64,000 bases of DNA. Source: Paramecium pentaurelia (lineage: Eukaryota > Ciliophora > Oligohymenophorea > Peniculida > Parameciidae). Location of the stretch: assembly GCA_905183005.1 (NCBI GenBank), contig CAJJDO010000089.1, positions 18,657 to 82,656 of the forward strand, given 5' to 3'. Position 1 is the stretch's first letter. Each line of letters starts with the position of its first letter. A model generated the notes under the pieces. The model was not told the origin of the DNA. It saw only the letters and a list, made by a program, of their open reading frames with translations, and did not search any database. Of the stretch, positions 25,318 through 38,099 are shown in pieces. The position numbers were made by a program, and so were the translations under genes.

Positions 25318-28300
25318 TGTCTCAACAATATTTTAATGAGATAGTACAAAAAAGTTTGTTAAATTTCAAAAACAACTACCCTCCAATACCTAGTTATGCA
25401 ACATATTATGATTCATTTTCTAAAACTGATTGTCGAAAAGCGGCACATTGTACTTATTGTTGGAATTATTCAGCTTGTGCATAGGTGGAAAACAAATTTA
25501 CATTTTTTTAAAGTTGTGGAGCATTTGCTAAAAAATCAGATTAAAAATGTTAAGCAATAAGTAATAGATTTAAATCAGATGGAACTCTTTTAATGGAAAT
25601 AGATGATTGCACTACTTATAAAAAATAAATAGTTTGTATTAAAAACACTGTAGGAATTCATGCTATTGGAATTCAACAAGTAATACATGTGTAGATCTAA
25701 CACTTGTGATAAATTACCATAAAGTTTAATTTCTGAAAAAGTTTGCAGAGATGCCATAATGACATGTACTACAAAGAGTGAAGATGGATGTATAATAACT
25801 GTAAATAATTATTGTGATTCAAAATTAGAAAGATAATGTGTTTGGAATTAATCAAAAACAACAGTTTATTAGTGGGATAAAGCAAAAATTGTAAAGATAG
25901 AAATTGTGATAATGCTTCTAAAAATTGATAACTGATGATGCAAGTAAATCTTTCAGAACAGATTGTACATGTACAACTAAACTTAATGGTGGATGTGTAA
26001 CAAGAATTACATGTACTTCTGCAAAAATTCAAAAGCTTTGCATCTAGAATATATTAGGAAAGAATTGTTTATGGAATAGTGTAAATTGCGTTGATAAACT
26101 CTATGCAATTGCTTTAATTACATTAACTACTAATTCTGATTTTGCAGGATTCTTAACAGGATGCATTACTAAATTAAGTGGAGGTTGAGTTGAAAATGGG
26201 CCAAATTCAGTAGTAAATATACAAATAGCTTGTGTATAGAACTACATAGGGATTACTTTTATTTTGGATGCAACTTGCAAAGAAAAGATACGTACGAATG
26301 CACTATTATCAAATAATTCTCATCAGCTATATGCATGTTATCTAGCATCCTGTACTGTTAAATCAAGTGGTGGTTATTAAAATAGAACATGTACTAATGC
26401 TCCCATTACTATAACAACAAATGGAGAATATGAAACATATCAATCAGCATAGAATTGTATTGCAAAAACTAGTGGGGATGCAATAAAAATACTACTTACT
26501 CAGCAATTATTTTAGATACTGCTTTTATTAAGAATTCGCTAGGTTTTGCTTGTTTTTGGGATTCAAAAAGTACAGTTGCAAAAATAAGAAATTTTTGAAT
26601 GCACCTTCAAATAATAACACGCATGAGCTTTGTTAATCTTTTTTGAATAAATATACTGTCAATTCTACAAATACAGGATAAGTTGACAAAACATGTGAAA
26701 ATTCATTGATATTAGCTATTTGTGACAAAGATATTAACATTAAGATTTATATATGGAAAGGTAAATGTTAAAAGAAACTTTGCGTCTTGGCTTCATCATC
26801 CATAACCATTCACACTGATTGTAAAATTATCATTCCCTTTGTACTATAAGGGACACAAGGTTAGGATGAGTTAATACTCCTATAATAGTAAATGGGTCCT
26901 CTACTATCAAAGATGTTAAGATTTGCCAACTTCATGTTCAGCCAGAAGAATATCTGAAAATTGTGAAATATAAAGAGTAGGATTTCCAACTTGCAAAAGG
27001 GTTTAATCTTTTTCATCTTGTGTTAAAAAGTCTTGTACAACAGCTAATCTAGTAGGAACAACTAATGCAATTTCACCAAAATAATTTTCAGTTGTTAATT
27101 GTTCAAGCTATAAACTCTATTTGTAAAAACTGATGCATAATGTGCTTGTATTTACACATAGAATCCTTGTATTTCAAATAATACATCTGATGGATGCATG
27201 AATAAACCTTCTAGTTGTAATTCATTAGTCTAAGGTGACTGTAAAATTGGGTCTAGACTGAGTGGTAATTGTTATTGGAATGTATCTAATAGTGTTGATA
27301 AGTGTTTTGCAAATATAATAACAATTATTCGTAATGATTGTAATAGTAAATTTGATCTATGCACAGTAAATAATGGTTAAACTAATTGTTAACCACTGTA
27401 AGATTCATGTTCTACTTACAACACTTAAGATAACTGTATAATAACAACTAAGAATAAAAAATGCTATTGGACTGGTATAGTTTGCAGAAACTCAACTTGT
27501 GCTGATGCTCCAGATACAATAGCATATGATTCAGATCAAGAATTTTAAGGTTATCCTGTTACAACTTGAATGTAAAATACAAAATTGGAGGGATAGGATC
27601 TGCTCCAAAACTAACTAATTTTACAGATTATATGAAATAAGAGCAATGTCATTAAACTATCTCAAATTAAACAGGAGTTGAGTATTGCAAATGGATTTTT
27701 GATAAATTCTATTCTTTATCTACATTTGCAACAGGAGCTTGTTCATCATTCAAAGGAACATAGTTCATTTGTTAATAATATAGAATTGGATGTACAAATG
27801 TTGGTAGTGCTTCTGCTTAATCTATCTGCACAGTAGATTGTACTCTAAAAAACTGGAGTAAATTTAACATTTTCATATTGTTAAACAGTTGATGCATCAT
27901 GTTCTGAAAAAAATTGGTATTGGATGTATTGTCATAATCTACTTGCTCATTGCTCAGGATTTGAATAATTATTAAAAAATTTTTAGATTAAATGCTGGAT
28001 TGTGAGATATGAATAATGCTGTTCCTTCTACTTTTTGTGACTTAAGCATTTGAGTGTATCCTTCTAATTGGATTAACAGGTTTTGACCGTGCTAAATGTT
28101 AAGCTTATAATTCCTTATATACTTCTTTAAGAGATAGATGCTAACCATTTTAGCAAATTTGAACAAGGTATTTTAATAACAATTCCTGTATCATTATTCC
28201 AACAGGTAAATGCTTTCTTAGTGGTCGTTCTTGTATTAGTATAATTAGTAAGGCATATTGTTCAACAATAGCTGGATTAATAGGGTAGGATTATGCAAAA

Positions 28301-28690
28301 TGTCAAGCCTACTTCAATGGTTGTACATCAATTTGAGATGGTACTAGATGTTAAGAACTCAAAAATTCATGTAAAGACTATCCAGGAACTGTAGCTGGAT
28401 GTACTAGATCATCAATTAGAAAATGGTATTTATTTACATTTATTATTGTTATATTTTAATAAGAGATTTATATTTAATAATATAATATATATATATCTTA
28501 TACAAGCATTAATCTCCTTACTGTAATAATACTACTTTATTACTATTCCAAATCCAGGAACTAATATGTGCAAAGATAACTGGATCTGCTGCAACTATAA
28601 CCTATGAATTTTATTAATCATACAACCCAGTATGTAGTGTGTATAAAGCTAAGAGTGCATGCAGAATCAGAATTAAGATAAGCGGAAACA
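25318..28690 (+). pseudogene. Paramecium surface (immobilisation) antigen-like pseudogene
   Basis: Surface antigens are GPI-anchored Cys-periodic coat proteins expressed one at a time. This relic shows their pattern: repeated units of about 70 residues with CVW or CLW next to a DK/DR-C and C-(8-12)-C spacing, such as CRKAAHCTYCWNYSAC, CIITVNNYCDSKLERQCVW, GKNCLWNSVNCVDK and CEFYQSYNPVC-like ends. It is full of frame changes and TGA codons (for example near 25705, 25930, 26185), so it is not translatable. The first ATG (25318) gives MSQQYFNEIV, not a signal peptide, so the true 5' end is missing. Antigen-like sequence continues to about 28690, after an AT-rich insert at 28440-28510. No GPI-type hydrophobic tail is visible. 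Confidence 0.75.
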
Positions 28691-30125
28691 TTACTGATCA
28701 GTTCAAAATCACAAGAAAAGCAGTATTCTGAAAATCGAAAAAATGAAATTCCTAAAGAAGATACTACCTTTTAGATTACTGACTAAACTATGGATTCTAC
28801 CTTTAATTAGGTATAATAACATTTCCATCTAGTTGTAAAAGAAAAGCTAGATCAAAAAAAATGGCTAGTCTTAAAAAGAAATTCCTTTAGATTAGTCATG
28901 GGTCTTGGCAATTATTACCCAAAAGAAATGATTGACAAAATTATTGTTCTACTGGAAGTGGACTTTCAAAAAGGCAATTATTTTGACAGACAAATCCAAT
29001 ATGAAATTTTCAGAGATTTCATCTGGAAAGAAATTAAAGTAAAAGAAGATTTTATTAAGAGAAAATGCAACTTTGAAGATAACTCGATACTGGTATACTA
29101 TTATCAGTATCAGACAAAACTTTTAAAGGAAAGACATGATTGAGAAATTGGCGATATTTACCGAATGTCAGGAGGAAACCTATGGGAAAGCTTTATTGAA
29201 AGAAACCCTGAATTCGAAGAAAAATAAAATTTATGATAAGAAGAGTTTGAAAGAGTGGACAAGAAGCGTATGGAAATTAAGAAAGAAGAAGAAATTCTTA
29301 AGGATCAAATGAGAAGAACCTGTTTTCTTCAATTTAGAAGAATCCCTGGCTATTCATACTTTGAACTATGGAAACATTAATGGAGAAGATGCAAAGAGCC
29401 TAATTAACTAATGAATATAGATCACATCTGTGAACACCTGAGTAGCGTGTTCAAAGGAGCAAATGAAAAAATTGAAAAAATTCTAAAATATACTAAGAAA
29501 ATTAATGACTCTCTGGTTAAGGAAACATAAAAAGCTATAACAGAGCAAATGAAGGACATAGCCAAGTCGATCTAGAAGATGATTAAAGAGGACTGTAAAG
29601 CTTACACTCCTAAACAAAAAGAACCCGTAGTGTAAAAATTGGCTTAATGAGCAAACATTATGCTTTATTCGTTTCGGTATTAATCCTCAAATAAATAAAT
29701 TGACCATCAAGATATTTTTATAATTTGAAAACTTATTAGATTAGGAATATAATTTGCCATTACATACTTCCATAGACTATTCTATTAAACTAATCCTAAA
29801 AAATTAGTAAGAACTTAATAATAAAATAAGAACTCAGAATTTAATTATAAATAGAGATAAAGAATATTTATACAAATAGAGAGGCAAAGAACTAAACTTT
29901 AGAAATTTGAAACAGCAAGTAATTAATAAATGGCTACTTTTAATTTCAGATAGTATATAAGAAGAATAGAATTATGAATAATTTTTGTTTAAAATATTCT
30001 ATAATAGAGGAGAAGTAACTCCAATCATGGATACCCTTCTAAATTTAGAGTAGACTAAAATGTTTTTATTTCATATTTCAATGAGATTTAAACAATTTTT
30101 TTTAATTTCCAAAAATACTTCTGGC
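28640..30125 (+). pseudogene. Unknown coiled-coil gene with in-frame TGAs
   Basis: A single frame runs from about 28640 to 29648, interrupted only by TGA at 29141 and another near 29239; a +1 shift near 29635 leads into a second block that stays open past 30110. The first block is charged and helical (EKLDQKKWLVLKRNS, NYYPKEMIDKIIVLLEV, ELWKHQWRRCKEPNQLMN, ICEHLSSVFKGANEKIEKIL); the second includes KNWLNEQTLCFIRFGINPQ, FLFKIFYNRGEVTPIMD and LLNLEQTKMFLFHIS. The stretch 28700-29650 is richer in G and C and uses CAA/CAG more than its neighbours, which could mean a mobile or recently acquired gene. No family recognised. It begins where the antigen relic ends, in another frame. Confidence 0.5.
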
Positions 30126-30199
30126 CTCTGCATTAGTGTATTTAGAGCGGAAATTATAAAAGATTAATTGATTTTCATTCTTTTTTGCTAAATTTAAAA

Positions 30200-31370
30200 G
30201 AGAAATACCATTTCTAGATTTTAAATACATCAATTAATGGAATCAATCTTGGTATTTTCCATTTAATAAAGGATCAAATTAATGTGGTAGTTCTGGTACA
30301 GACTATGATACAACATAATATAATGATTTTGCTTTACATACAATAATTTTTGAATTATACTCAGATTTTAATCCAAATGTAGTTTATATATTTTTAATAT
30401 CTTAAGAAATTTTTGGGTCTAACCAATTTTTAGATAGCATTAAATGAATTTTACTAATTATGTCAATTTTATTTAGATTCAACAGTTGATTGTATCATGT
30501 GGATTTAATGGCAATCATTTTTCAAGTCTTTATTGAGAGAAATCATCAATGTTAATTAAAATGTATATAAGGATGTAAGAAATGTACTTATGGTATTTAT
30601 TATGATGACTGTCCAAATGGAGAAATGAATATTGATGGTATTTGCTATTCAATTTGTAGTGATGAGAATAAAATATAGTTTGATGGATGCTTTAATTGTA
30701 AATTTCATCAGCATTGTGTTATTTTTTTTTGAGGGAATTTTTTATGAATGCTAGTAATACTATAAATGATTAATAGTGCATTTTATGATGGCTGTGGTAC
30801 AGAAATAAAATTTTACTATGAATAATTTGATTATTACAATCTAATAGATGATGATGGCTGCTCCTCTAATTGTAAGATTGAGGTTGATTATAAGTGTTAA
30901 GAAAAATTATAGTTACTTTGAATGACAATATCCTGAATCTTCTTTAATAATAGTCAAATTCTTAAATCAAACTTATAATAAATATTATTTTGAAATTTCA
31001 TACTCTTAAGCAATCTTATTTAGGTATATTTATGTTTTGGAATCTCTATTTGATTTTAGTATTGATGAAGTACACAAAGAGAATTATTAAATCAAACTAT
31101 TTATTAATTAAATTCTAACTTTTAATTTTAGGCATAAATTGAATTCTAAATCTCACCTAATAATAATTTAGTATAATTTAGTATTGGTTATGAATTAACG
31201 TTAATAATTAAGATGAAATGGAATTAATAAAATCATCTGAGAAAATATTAATTAAAATATATTATCAAATGAGTTCTTCTTCAATAGAAACAGACTAAAT
31301 AACTCCCTCAATATTAAGAAGTAATCATAATTACGTAAGGGATTAGAAGTTTAATAATGTTAATTTCTGA
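30200..31370 (+). pseudogene. Cys-rich Myxo-repeat membrane protein relic
   Basis: Same family as the gene at 13308. The N-terminal block NQWNQSWYFPFNKGSNQCG is followed by CKKCTYGIYYDDCP, the repeat half DDDGCSSNCKIEVDYKC, and the pre-membrane block YYFEISYSQAILFRYIYVL with QIEFQISPNNNLVQFSIGYE. The last frame closes at TGA 31368 after an acidic tail. The membrane region of the 13308 gene is absent, and several frame changes and TGAs break the rest, so it is a shortened, inactive copy. Confidence 0.6.
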
Positions 31371-31439
31371 AAGTTTTTTTTGTTTTTGTTGATATATTAG
31401 ACTACTTACTTACTTTATCTTCTATCTAATTTATAAATG

Positions 31440-33879
31440 TAAATTTCAATATTTAATTATAATTTTAGATAATAATAGTAATAAATATTTAAGGATAGTA
31501 CTTATATATGTTTATATATTTGTAAAAATTATCCCATATAATTAAATAGGATCCATTTTCATTTAAAGCAACCTAAGCAGAAGAATCTTAAAATTGCAGT
31601 TCAAACTCAGTCAAAAAATAAGGATCATCTTATATTTTAATAAAATTCAATGATATTCCATCATTATTTAAGAGTATCTACTTTTCTTAACATATATAAA
31701 TTTGATTGAATTTCCTAAAACTACAGTTGCCATAACTTTAAATATTGAATTCTTTCAATTTAATTAATTAATAGCCTTGATTCTTAAATTTGTACAAATC
31801 CTATGTTTTGAATGTTTGTTAGACTGAAAATGAATCATTTCCAATAAAGCTTATTCATTGTCCTAATTTATCTATATTAATATTTTTTGTTTCATCCAAT
31901 ATGTTCCTCTTTTGATCAATTTAACTATACTATTGCTATAATTTGTTATAATTAATTTATCTCCTTTTTCATTAAAACTTACAGAAAATATTCTGATATT
32001 ATTTATATAAGAAAATTCAGATTACAATAAACTTTATTTGATACAAAATAATCCTTTCCAATCATTAATCATTACATGAAATTATAGAATCTGAATATTT
32101 ACTAGATTGTGATAGATTGGTTATAAGTGATAACTTAATTTTTATATGTATTTTCCTTGATTTATACCTATTCTGCTTGGTATTTATAATTATACATTAA
32201 AAATTGCAAATAAAAATAAATAAGATTCTATGCAAATGACTGTGGATTTAGTAATTTAAAATAAAGAGATGTATATGAATTTTTCATTATTAAATAAGTA
32301 AGCCTTCAAAATCATCCAAAAACTAGCCATAATCAAAGTTGAAGCGTTATCAAATGATAAGGAATTATGTTTAATCTAAAACATCATTTCTAAGCTATTT
32401 TTGCTCTTTTACAACTAATGTGCCTTCTTCTAGAAATATTAGTTTGCATAATTATGATTATTATTTTTAATTTTAATTTATATAATATTTAGAATAAAAT
32501 TTATAATTTTTTATTAAAAGAGTATATTTAATAGAAATAATTCTATTGTTTACTACAGTCTAATCAATAATCAAAACAACTTTCATTGATGTAGATGGAA
32601 CAAATATAATAAAATCAATTAAAAAATGTTATTAATTCTAATATTTTATTTTACCTCTTCAAATTATATTGATAATAGTATAATTGATCAATTAAGATAA
32701 AGCTACATGTTTCATATAAATCAAAAATAGAGTTATTATCTTTCATTGTAAATTTCTTTCTTGACATTTATATCAATTAATTCAATTTAATATATATAAT
32801 TATTATCATTTAAAAAAGAGAAATGGCTAAGTTCTTTCTATTATTTTAATTTTTATCTAGAACTTTCTGAAATTATTAGATGAATATGCTAAACAATTTT
32901 CCTTACATCTTTCACTCATTTCATTATTTAAATAAAAATCATTATCACAGAGAGTACATTAAGTAAGTGTAGTACATTTTTTAAATTGAAGATCACATTA
33001 TTAACACTTTTTCTCTTCTGTTAAATAGTAATAATCAGTAAAAACTAAAAATACACCATCTTAATATGATTTGCATCCCTTATTATCGATCTTCACAAAG
33101 AATACAGATATATCTGAATATATATTTGAATTAATAATAATTATTATTAAAATATATTGAAACTTTTCAACTTTTGTTAAAACTTAACCAGACTTGTATC
33201 CTATATTAGATTTTCACATTCCATATCTGTTATTAAAAAGTATCCCTTAATAAAGATGAATATTGATCACTTGATTATGAGCAAGATTAAAAATTGAATT
33301 GAATTGATGACATTCTTAATTGATTAAATAATATCCTCTTAAACAAGATTAACATTTGTAAAGATCATCCTTAAAGTGATTACAAGATTAACAAAATTGA
33401 TTGCAATTTTAACAATTTTAATCTAGAATCACATTAAAGACATTTATTATTATCTTCAAAATAGAATCCATCTATACAATCAATACATTCTTCATTTGAA
33501 TAGCACTTACTACAAGGAGGTTTACTTATGAAACTATTAAATGTAATTCCATAATTAATACAATATAATTGATTAGAGATTGTTAAACAAAATTAATCAC
33601 TCAAACATGTATTACAATCAAACTTACATGAAATAAAAAGTTCTGATTTCTCATAATATATTTCTTCACATTTGATACATGTTTATAATTCTTTACAAAT
33701 TATACGATTCAATATGCAAGAGTCACAAGAATTGCTTATGGTATAATTAAGTATAAATATATAAACTGAGAATTTGTAGATTTTACAATTTAAAGTAGGA
33801 AAACAAAATAATTTCTGAAATTTTATTTAGCAAATTGAATTTAATAGCTGATTATCCAATAAGCTATAAAGAATGACAT
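31440..33879 (-). pseudogene. Cys-rich surface protein gene, partly readable
   Basis: Starts at ATG 33879 with MSFFIAYWIISYQIQFAKQ, a plausible signal peptide. A 32-nt GT...AG intron near 33740-33771 then joins it to HNSCDSCILNRIICKE. The ectodomain has dense CxxC units: CIKCEEIYYE, CKFDCNTCLSDQFC, PPCSKCYSNEECIDCIDGFYF and, after a frame change, CQSCNHFKDDLYKCQSC and CQQCDLQFKKCTTLTQCTLC. Downstream the cysteines stop; near the end ALNENGSYLIIWDN recalls a repeat unit and the last frame runs toward the plus-strand gene. Frame changes near 33400 and 32870 suggest decay, though the opening third looks sound. Convergent with the relic at 30200. Confidence 0.5.
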
Positions 33880-34161
33880 AATAATATATATATTTATTAT
33901 ATATATTTCTATTCTATATAATAATCACTTTTAAATAGAATTGAAATATTAAAATTTTAAGGTTTTCAAACTATTTATCATATTTCATATATATATTAAA
34001 TATTAATAATAACTTAATAAATTAGATCTTATAATTCATTTAATTTTCTATAAAGAATGTAATTTTAATACTAAAATCTTATTGAGACATTAATACTCAG
34101 CTTTTTTAAGAAGACTCTTTAAATATTAATAATTGGGTGAAATACTATAAAGAACATAGGT

Positions 34162-34458
34162 TCAACATTCTCGATTTTTTTTGAATGGAAATCCGAACTC
34201 TTGCTCTATAACTTATATTTTACCTCCCTCTCTGCATAAATCAATTATCGTAGCTTTTTTTTAATCAAATAAGCAATCTTAATCTAAACTTATATCAATT
34301 TGTAACACTTTTTCAAATGCTTCTTTTTTATTTTTTTGAAAAGATAATTCCTTGTCACACAAGGGGAATTAATCTAAGGCAAATGATATCTTTTTAATTT
34401 TAATCCAGTTTAGATTTATTTAAGTGAGCCAACTTCTTATTTTTTAAGTAAAATACAT
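34162..34458 (-). CDS. Hypothetical ORF, 98 aa (gene fragment)
   Basis: Minus-strand ATG 34458 to TGA 34162, uninterrupted in ciliate code. Reads as protein: INLNWIKIKKISFALDQFPL, CDKELSFQKNKKEAFEKVLQ, IDLCREGGKIQVIEQEFGF. The composition is clearly coding. It is probably a surviving piece of a longer gene, since it starts and ends abruptly; I cannot name the family. Confidence 0.5.
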
Positions 34459-34722
34459 TACTTATGTAAAATTTGTAGTGATTATTTTTCTTTTAATAAT
34501 AATTTTAAATTTGATAAATATTTTTTCGATTACAAATTTAAACATGAAATCATTAATTCTACCATTTATTTTCTAGCAACTTTTAGAGTTTGAATAAAAA
34601 ATATTTTTTATTCTAAATTTTTATAAAGCTGAAGAATAATTTAACTATTATCTAATTATAATTTTTTTAGTCCTCTCATAATCAAGATCTACTAAGATAA
34701 GAATGATTAACATTTATCATTT

Positions 34723-34914
34723 AAATTCACCAATAATGATATCATAATAATAGAAGTTGATATTTAGAAAAATTATATAAAATGGATTAAGTAATCATCA
34801 AATGAATCACAAGTAAATATTAAATTAAATACAAAGATCTTTGACATAGAAACATCTTAAGATCTATTTCTATATGTGAATTCTAAAGTAGAAATTAATT
34901 TAGAATACTAATGA
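34723..34914 (+). pseudogene. SPRY-like C-terminal fragment
   Basis: 63 codons open to TGA 34912. FTNNDIIIIEVDIQKNYIKW followed by SSNESQ and FDIETSQDLFLYVN resembles the last strands of SPRY/B30.2 domains as they occur in ciliate B-box-like proteins (a D/V-rich strand, KWxKQSS, then ETSQ-LYPxV). Upstream coding sequence cannot be followed, so only a fragment is claimed. Confidence 0.35.
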
Positions 34915-36074
34915 AAACTAAGTGCATTCAAATTCTTTATTGATTGGTCTTCCAGGTTTTTAATCTTCAAATATATTTATTCAACTTTATGCAATTATGA
35001 AAAAATTTTAGAATTATCTTTTTTTATTATGATATCAATATGAGTTAAGTATAGACTAAATATTAAATATGGTGAAACAATTTATCTTGAATCAATTTTT
35101 CATTAATGTTAAATATTAGATCCCTTTATTCTAATAATTACTCTCTTTTACTTACTTCTACAGAGACTTTGTATTTGAATAATATTGATGAGCAATCAAA
35201 TAATTAACCAAATTTTAAATACCAAAAAATTTCCTTAAGTTTATAAAATAAACGCAATCTAAATTTACTAAGATTTGAAAATTAATTTCATTTAATAATT
35301 CTAAATTGTATTGTCATATATGAGGAATAAGTTGAAAGTTTTTCAAAAATTAAAATTTGTAAGTTGTAACTCACACTTATGAGTTTATAATCCTTGAAAC
35401 AAGTTGTAAATGAGATTACATAAACAGACGATGAAAAATAGTGCATTTATTAAATTATTTTTTTAACAATACTATTATCGAATCTATTAAGTTTCATTGA
35501 GAATTGAAAAAAATCACTATCAATTTCTCAATAATAGAGCAAAGAAATTTTAGGTTTATTCTGTGACTTAAACTTGATTTTAGTAGAAAAATTGAAAATA
35601 ATTTTTAGAGAATATGTTTTTTTTTATTTATTTTAAATTTATTGAAGATATAAGACTAATAAAATTCCAAGTATTAGCTTAGTCATTTCTTTGAATACTC
35701 ATTTAAATAATGTCTTAAATGAGTAAGCTAATTATTTTTAGTGAAAGTGATTCTTGAATTATTCACTCATTTCTACATATTAAACTAATGCTTAATTTTA
35801 TATTCACAATGTAATTAACTCAAAATTATTAAAAAATAAAAGTTACTTTGAATTGTACAGGTTTGAGTGGACTTATAAGTGAATCATCTTATTCCATATT
35901 TATTGGAACTATTAGGGGTTTATGATTAGATAATAGTTATTAGTTATAGAATCATAAATAATATAAGAAAATAGTTAATTTTTTTGTTCTTATCTTAAAA
36001 TTCGCAAAATGATTTAGAGATTGTTTTTTAGTTTTTCTAGAAGATTTTCTAATTTCCTATTTAATAATGAAATT
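34915..36074. other. Stretch without a confident gene
   Basis: AT-rich. Short readable bits occur on both strands, but none is long enough to annotate. The minus-strand frame with SLLNRKLENLLEKLKNNL at about 35985-36070 probably continues the coiled coil at 36075. Confidence 0.4.
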
Positions 36075-36419
36075 TCAGTATTCAGGTAAGTTTATTTTCT
36101 ATTTATATTCTTAATTGAGTTCTTTTAAATTATTTATTGATTCTTTACAAAACTATTCGTTTACTTTCTTTTATAAACTATATATGTCCACTAATTCTTC
36201 AATATGTTCTTACATTAAAACACTGAACACAAGCAATTCTACTTGGGATATTTTTAACAGACTTTTCTAGTCTTAGGTTCCCTTTAGTTGTAAAATTGTA
36301 GCTTTGAATATCTTGGATTAAACTATTAATTTTTAATACAATTTAATTTCTCTTAAAACAGAAATAAACTTTTAGAAAATTAAATCAACTGGAATATTTA
36401 TTATCAATAAGTCTAAGGT
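36075..36419 (-). CDS. Coiled-coil ORF, 114 aa (gene fragment)
   Basis: Minus-strand frame TGA-free from 36419 to TGA 36075. Heptad-like Leu/Ile spacing with many Glu/Lys/Gln (EHIEELVDIYSLQKKVNEQF, INNLKELNQEYKQKINL) indicates a coiled coil. No initiator is clear. After the stop, another frame continues the coil for about 28 codons, so the gene is either shifted or spliced here. Could belong with B-box/SPRY-type proteins, but that is a guess. Confidence 0.4.
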
Positions 36420-38099
36420 TCATCCTAAAATACCTATAATAGAGTATTTTAGACCAATATAATATAGTATCAGTTCATTAAATTGCTGGAGTCATTTCAC
36501 TAGCCTAGATTTAGTTTAGTACTCACCTAATAGTAGAATTAAATAGATTTAATTTTTCAATAAGATGATATTTATAAATAATAGAAGAAAATTAATAAAA
36601 TATTTTAAAAAAGGAAATTAAGATATTCAAAATCTCTTTGATTCTTAGACTTACAATTGTGTAGATACAAGCACCCCACATTATGAAATTGATTTATAAT
36701 AAACTAGATATCAAAGATCCTTTTTTTTAATAAAAATTATATTTTTCAAATGGGATACATTAAGGATCTTTACTTGCTCCTTTCTTTATTCGATAATAAT
36801 AATAACTAATTATATCAGATCATTTCTGTATGGAAACATATTTTTAATCTAATTTTATGTGACTTAATTAGTTCCCCTCAAGTACACATTATTGATGATG
36901 TATTAAGATTATTATATTGTAAAACAAATATTCTAATGTTTTAGAACAACGAACCCGTCTTCTTTTTTTATAGTCTTAACATGAATTATCCTTATGATAT
37001 TCTAATGTATTAACTTAGATTAAAATAATTACCAAATAAATAAACCATATTAGATCCCATAAAATTTTATAATAAATATTTATTTGTCTATAATTATTAT
37101 TTAAATCCTAAACCGTGTTTATTAATAATGATAATATTATTTTCTTAGTTTACCAAAAGTGATTAAAATTAGACTATTTAAACACAAATAAAAATTAAGT
37201 GTTGTTTGGAAAAAAGTTATCAACAATAAAAGGTAAACTATTTAGGTATAAAATTGAAGTTAAATGGAAGGAATTAAAAAAAAATTTAGGACTAAATCAT
37301 TAATCATCATAAGTTATGATAAATTAAGGATTATATAAAAAAACGATAAATCTATTAATAAGAAAATGATAATGATTCTTATAATGGAAATAGAAAGATA
37401 AATGTAAATAAAAATGAGGGAGTAAAGTTCTTTTCATAAAGTGATTGTTAAAACATGGGATGGTGAGTATGCTACATCTTAAATACACACTATTTACAAT
37501 TTCTTGTAATATGTTAGAGGAAAGGGAACCTATTGTAGATAAGGAAGTAAAATTGATAAATTGATAAAATTACATTGAAATATTGAAGAGTAATCAATAT
37601 ATTATTATTAAATAGATTTTATAATTTTATGTTATGAAGAATTTATATAAGGTAGAAAATAAAAATTTGGATAGCATAGTCTATAACTAAGAAAAGTATA
37701 TTTAAATATCTTATTCGTTTAGAATTGGAGGCTAAAAGGGAATAGATCTCAATATTTATATAAGTAATTCTAACCTTCTGAATTTTCTATTTAACATTAT
37801 TTAAGATATTCTTTAACTTAATTTGTGCATTAATTAATTGAATTAATTTTAAGAACATTTTTGCCTTAACATCCTGAATTATTAAATTACTTTTTGATTA
37901 TTTTATCACTACAATCTATTTACTTCTTTAAAATCATCTAACATTATGAAAGATTTAATTTCTTAATAAAAAATAATTGTAAACTAATTCATCCTCATTA
38001 CTATTCATAATTTAGAGACGATTAATGTAGAACCTTAAGTTCCTACTATAAATTAATTCAAATTTGTTGTCCATTTGAAAAAAATATAAGACTTATCTA
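36420..38099. other. Stretch without a confident gene
   Basis: Mostly non-coding. Around 37440-37570 a plus-strand piece reads VIVKTWDGEY, weakly like the MORN-variant genes; too short to call. Confidence 0.35.

Noticed and set aside
25769..26032. Minus-strand Cys/Ser-rich ORF
   Set aside because: Antisense of the surface antigen relic (Cys codons read as Thr/Cys on the other strand).
37440..37570. Remnant of a third MORN-variant gene (TWDGEY)
   Set aside because: Too short, and no GGGSY or GxWDI block can be found next to it.
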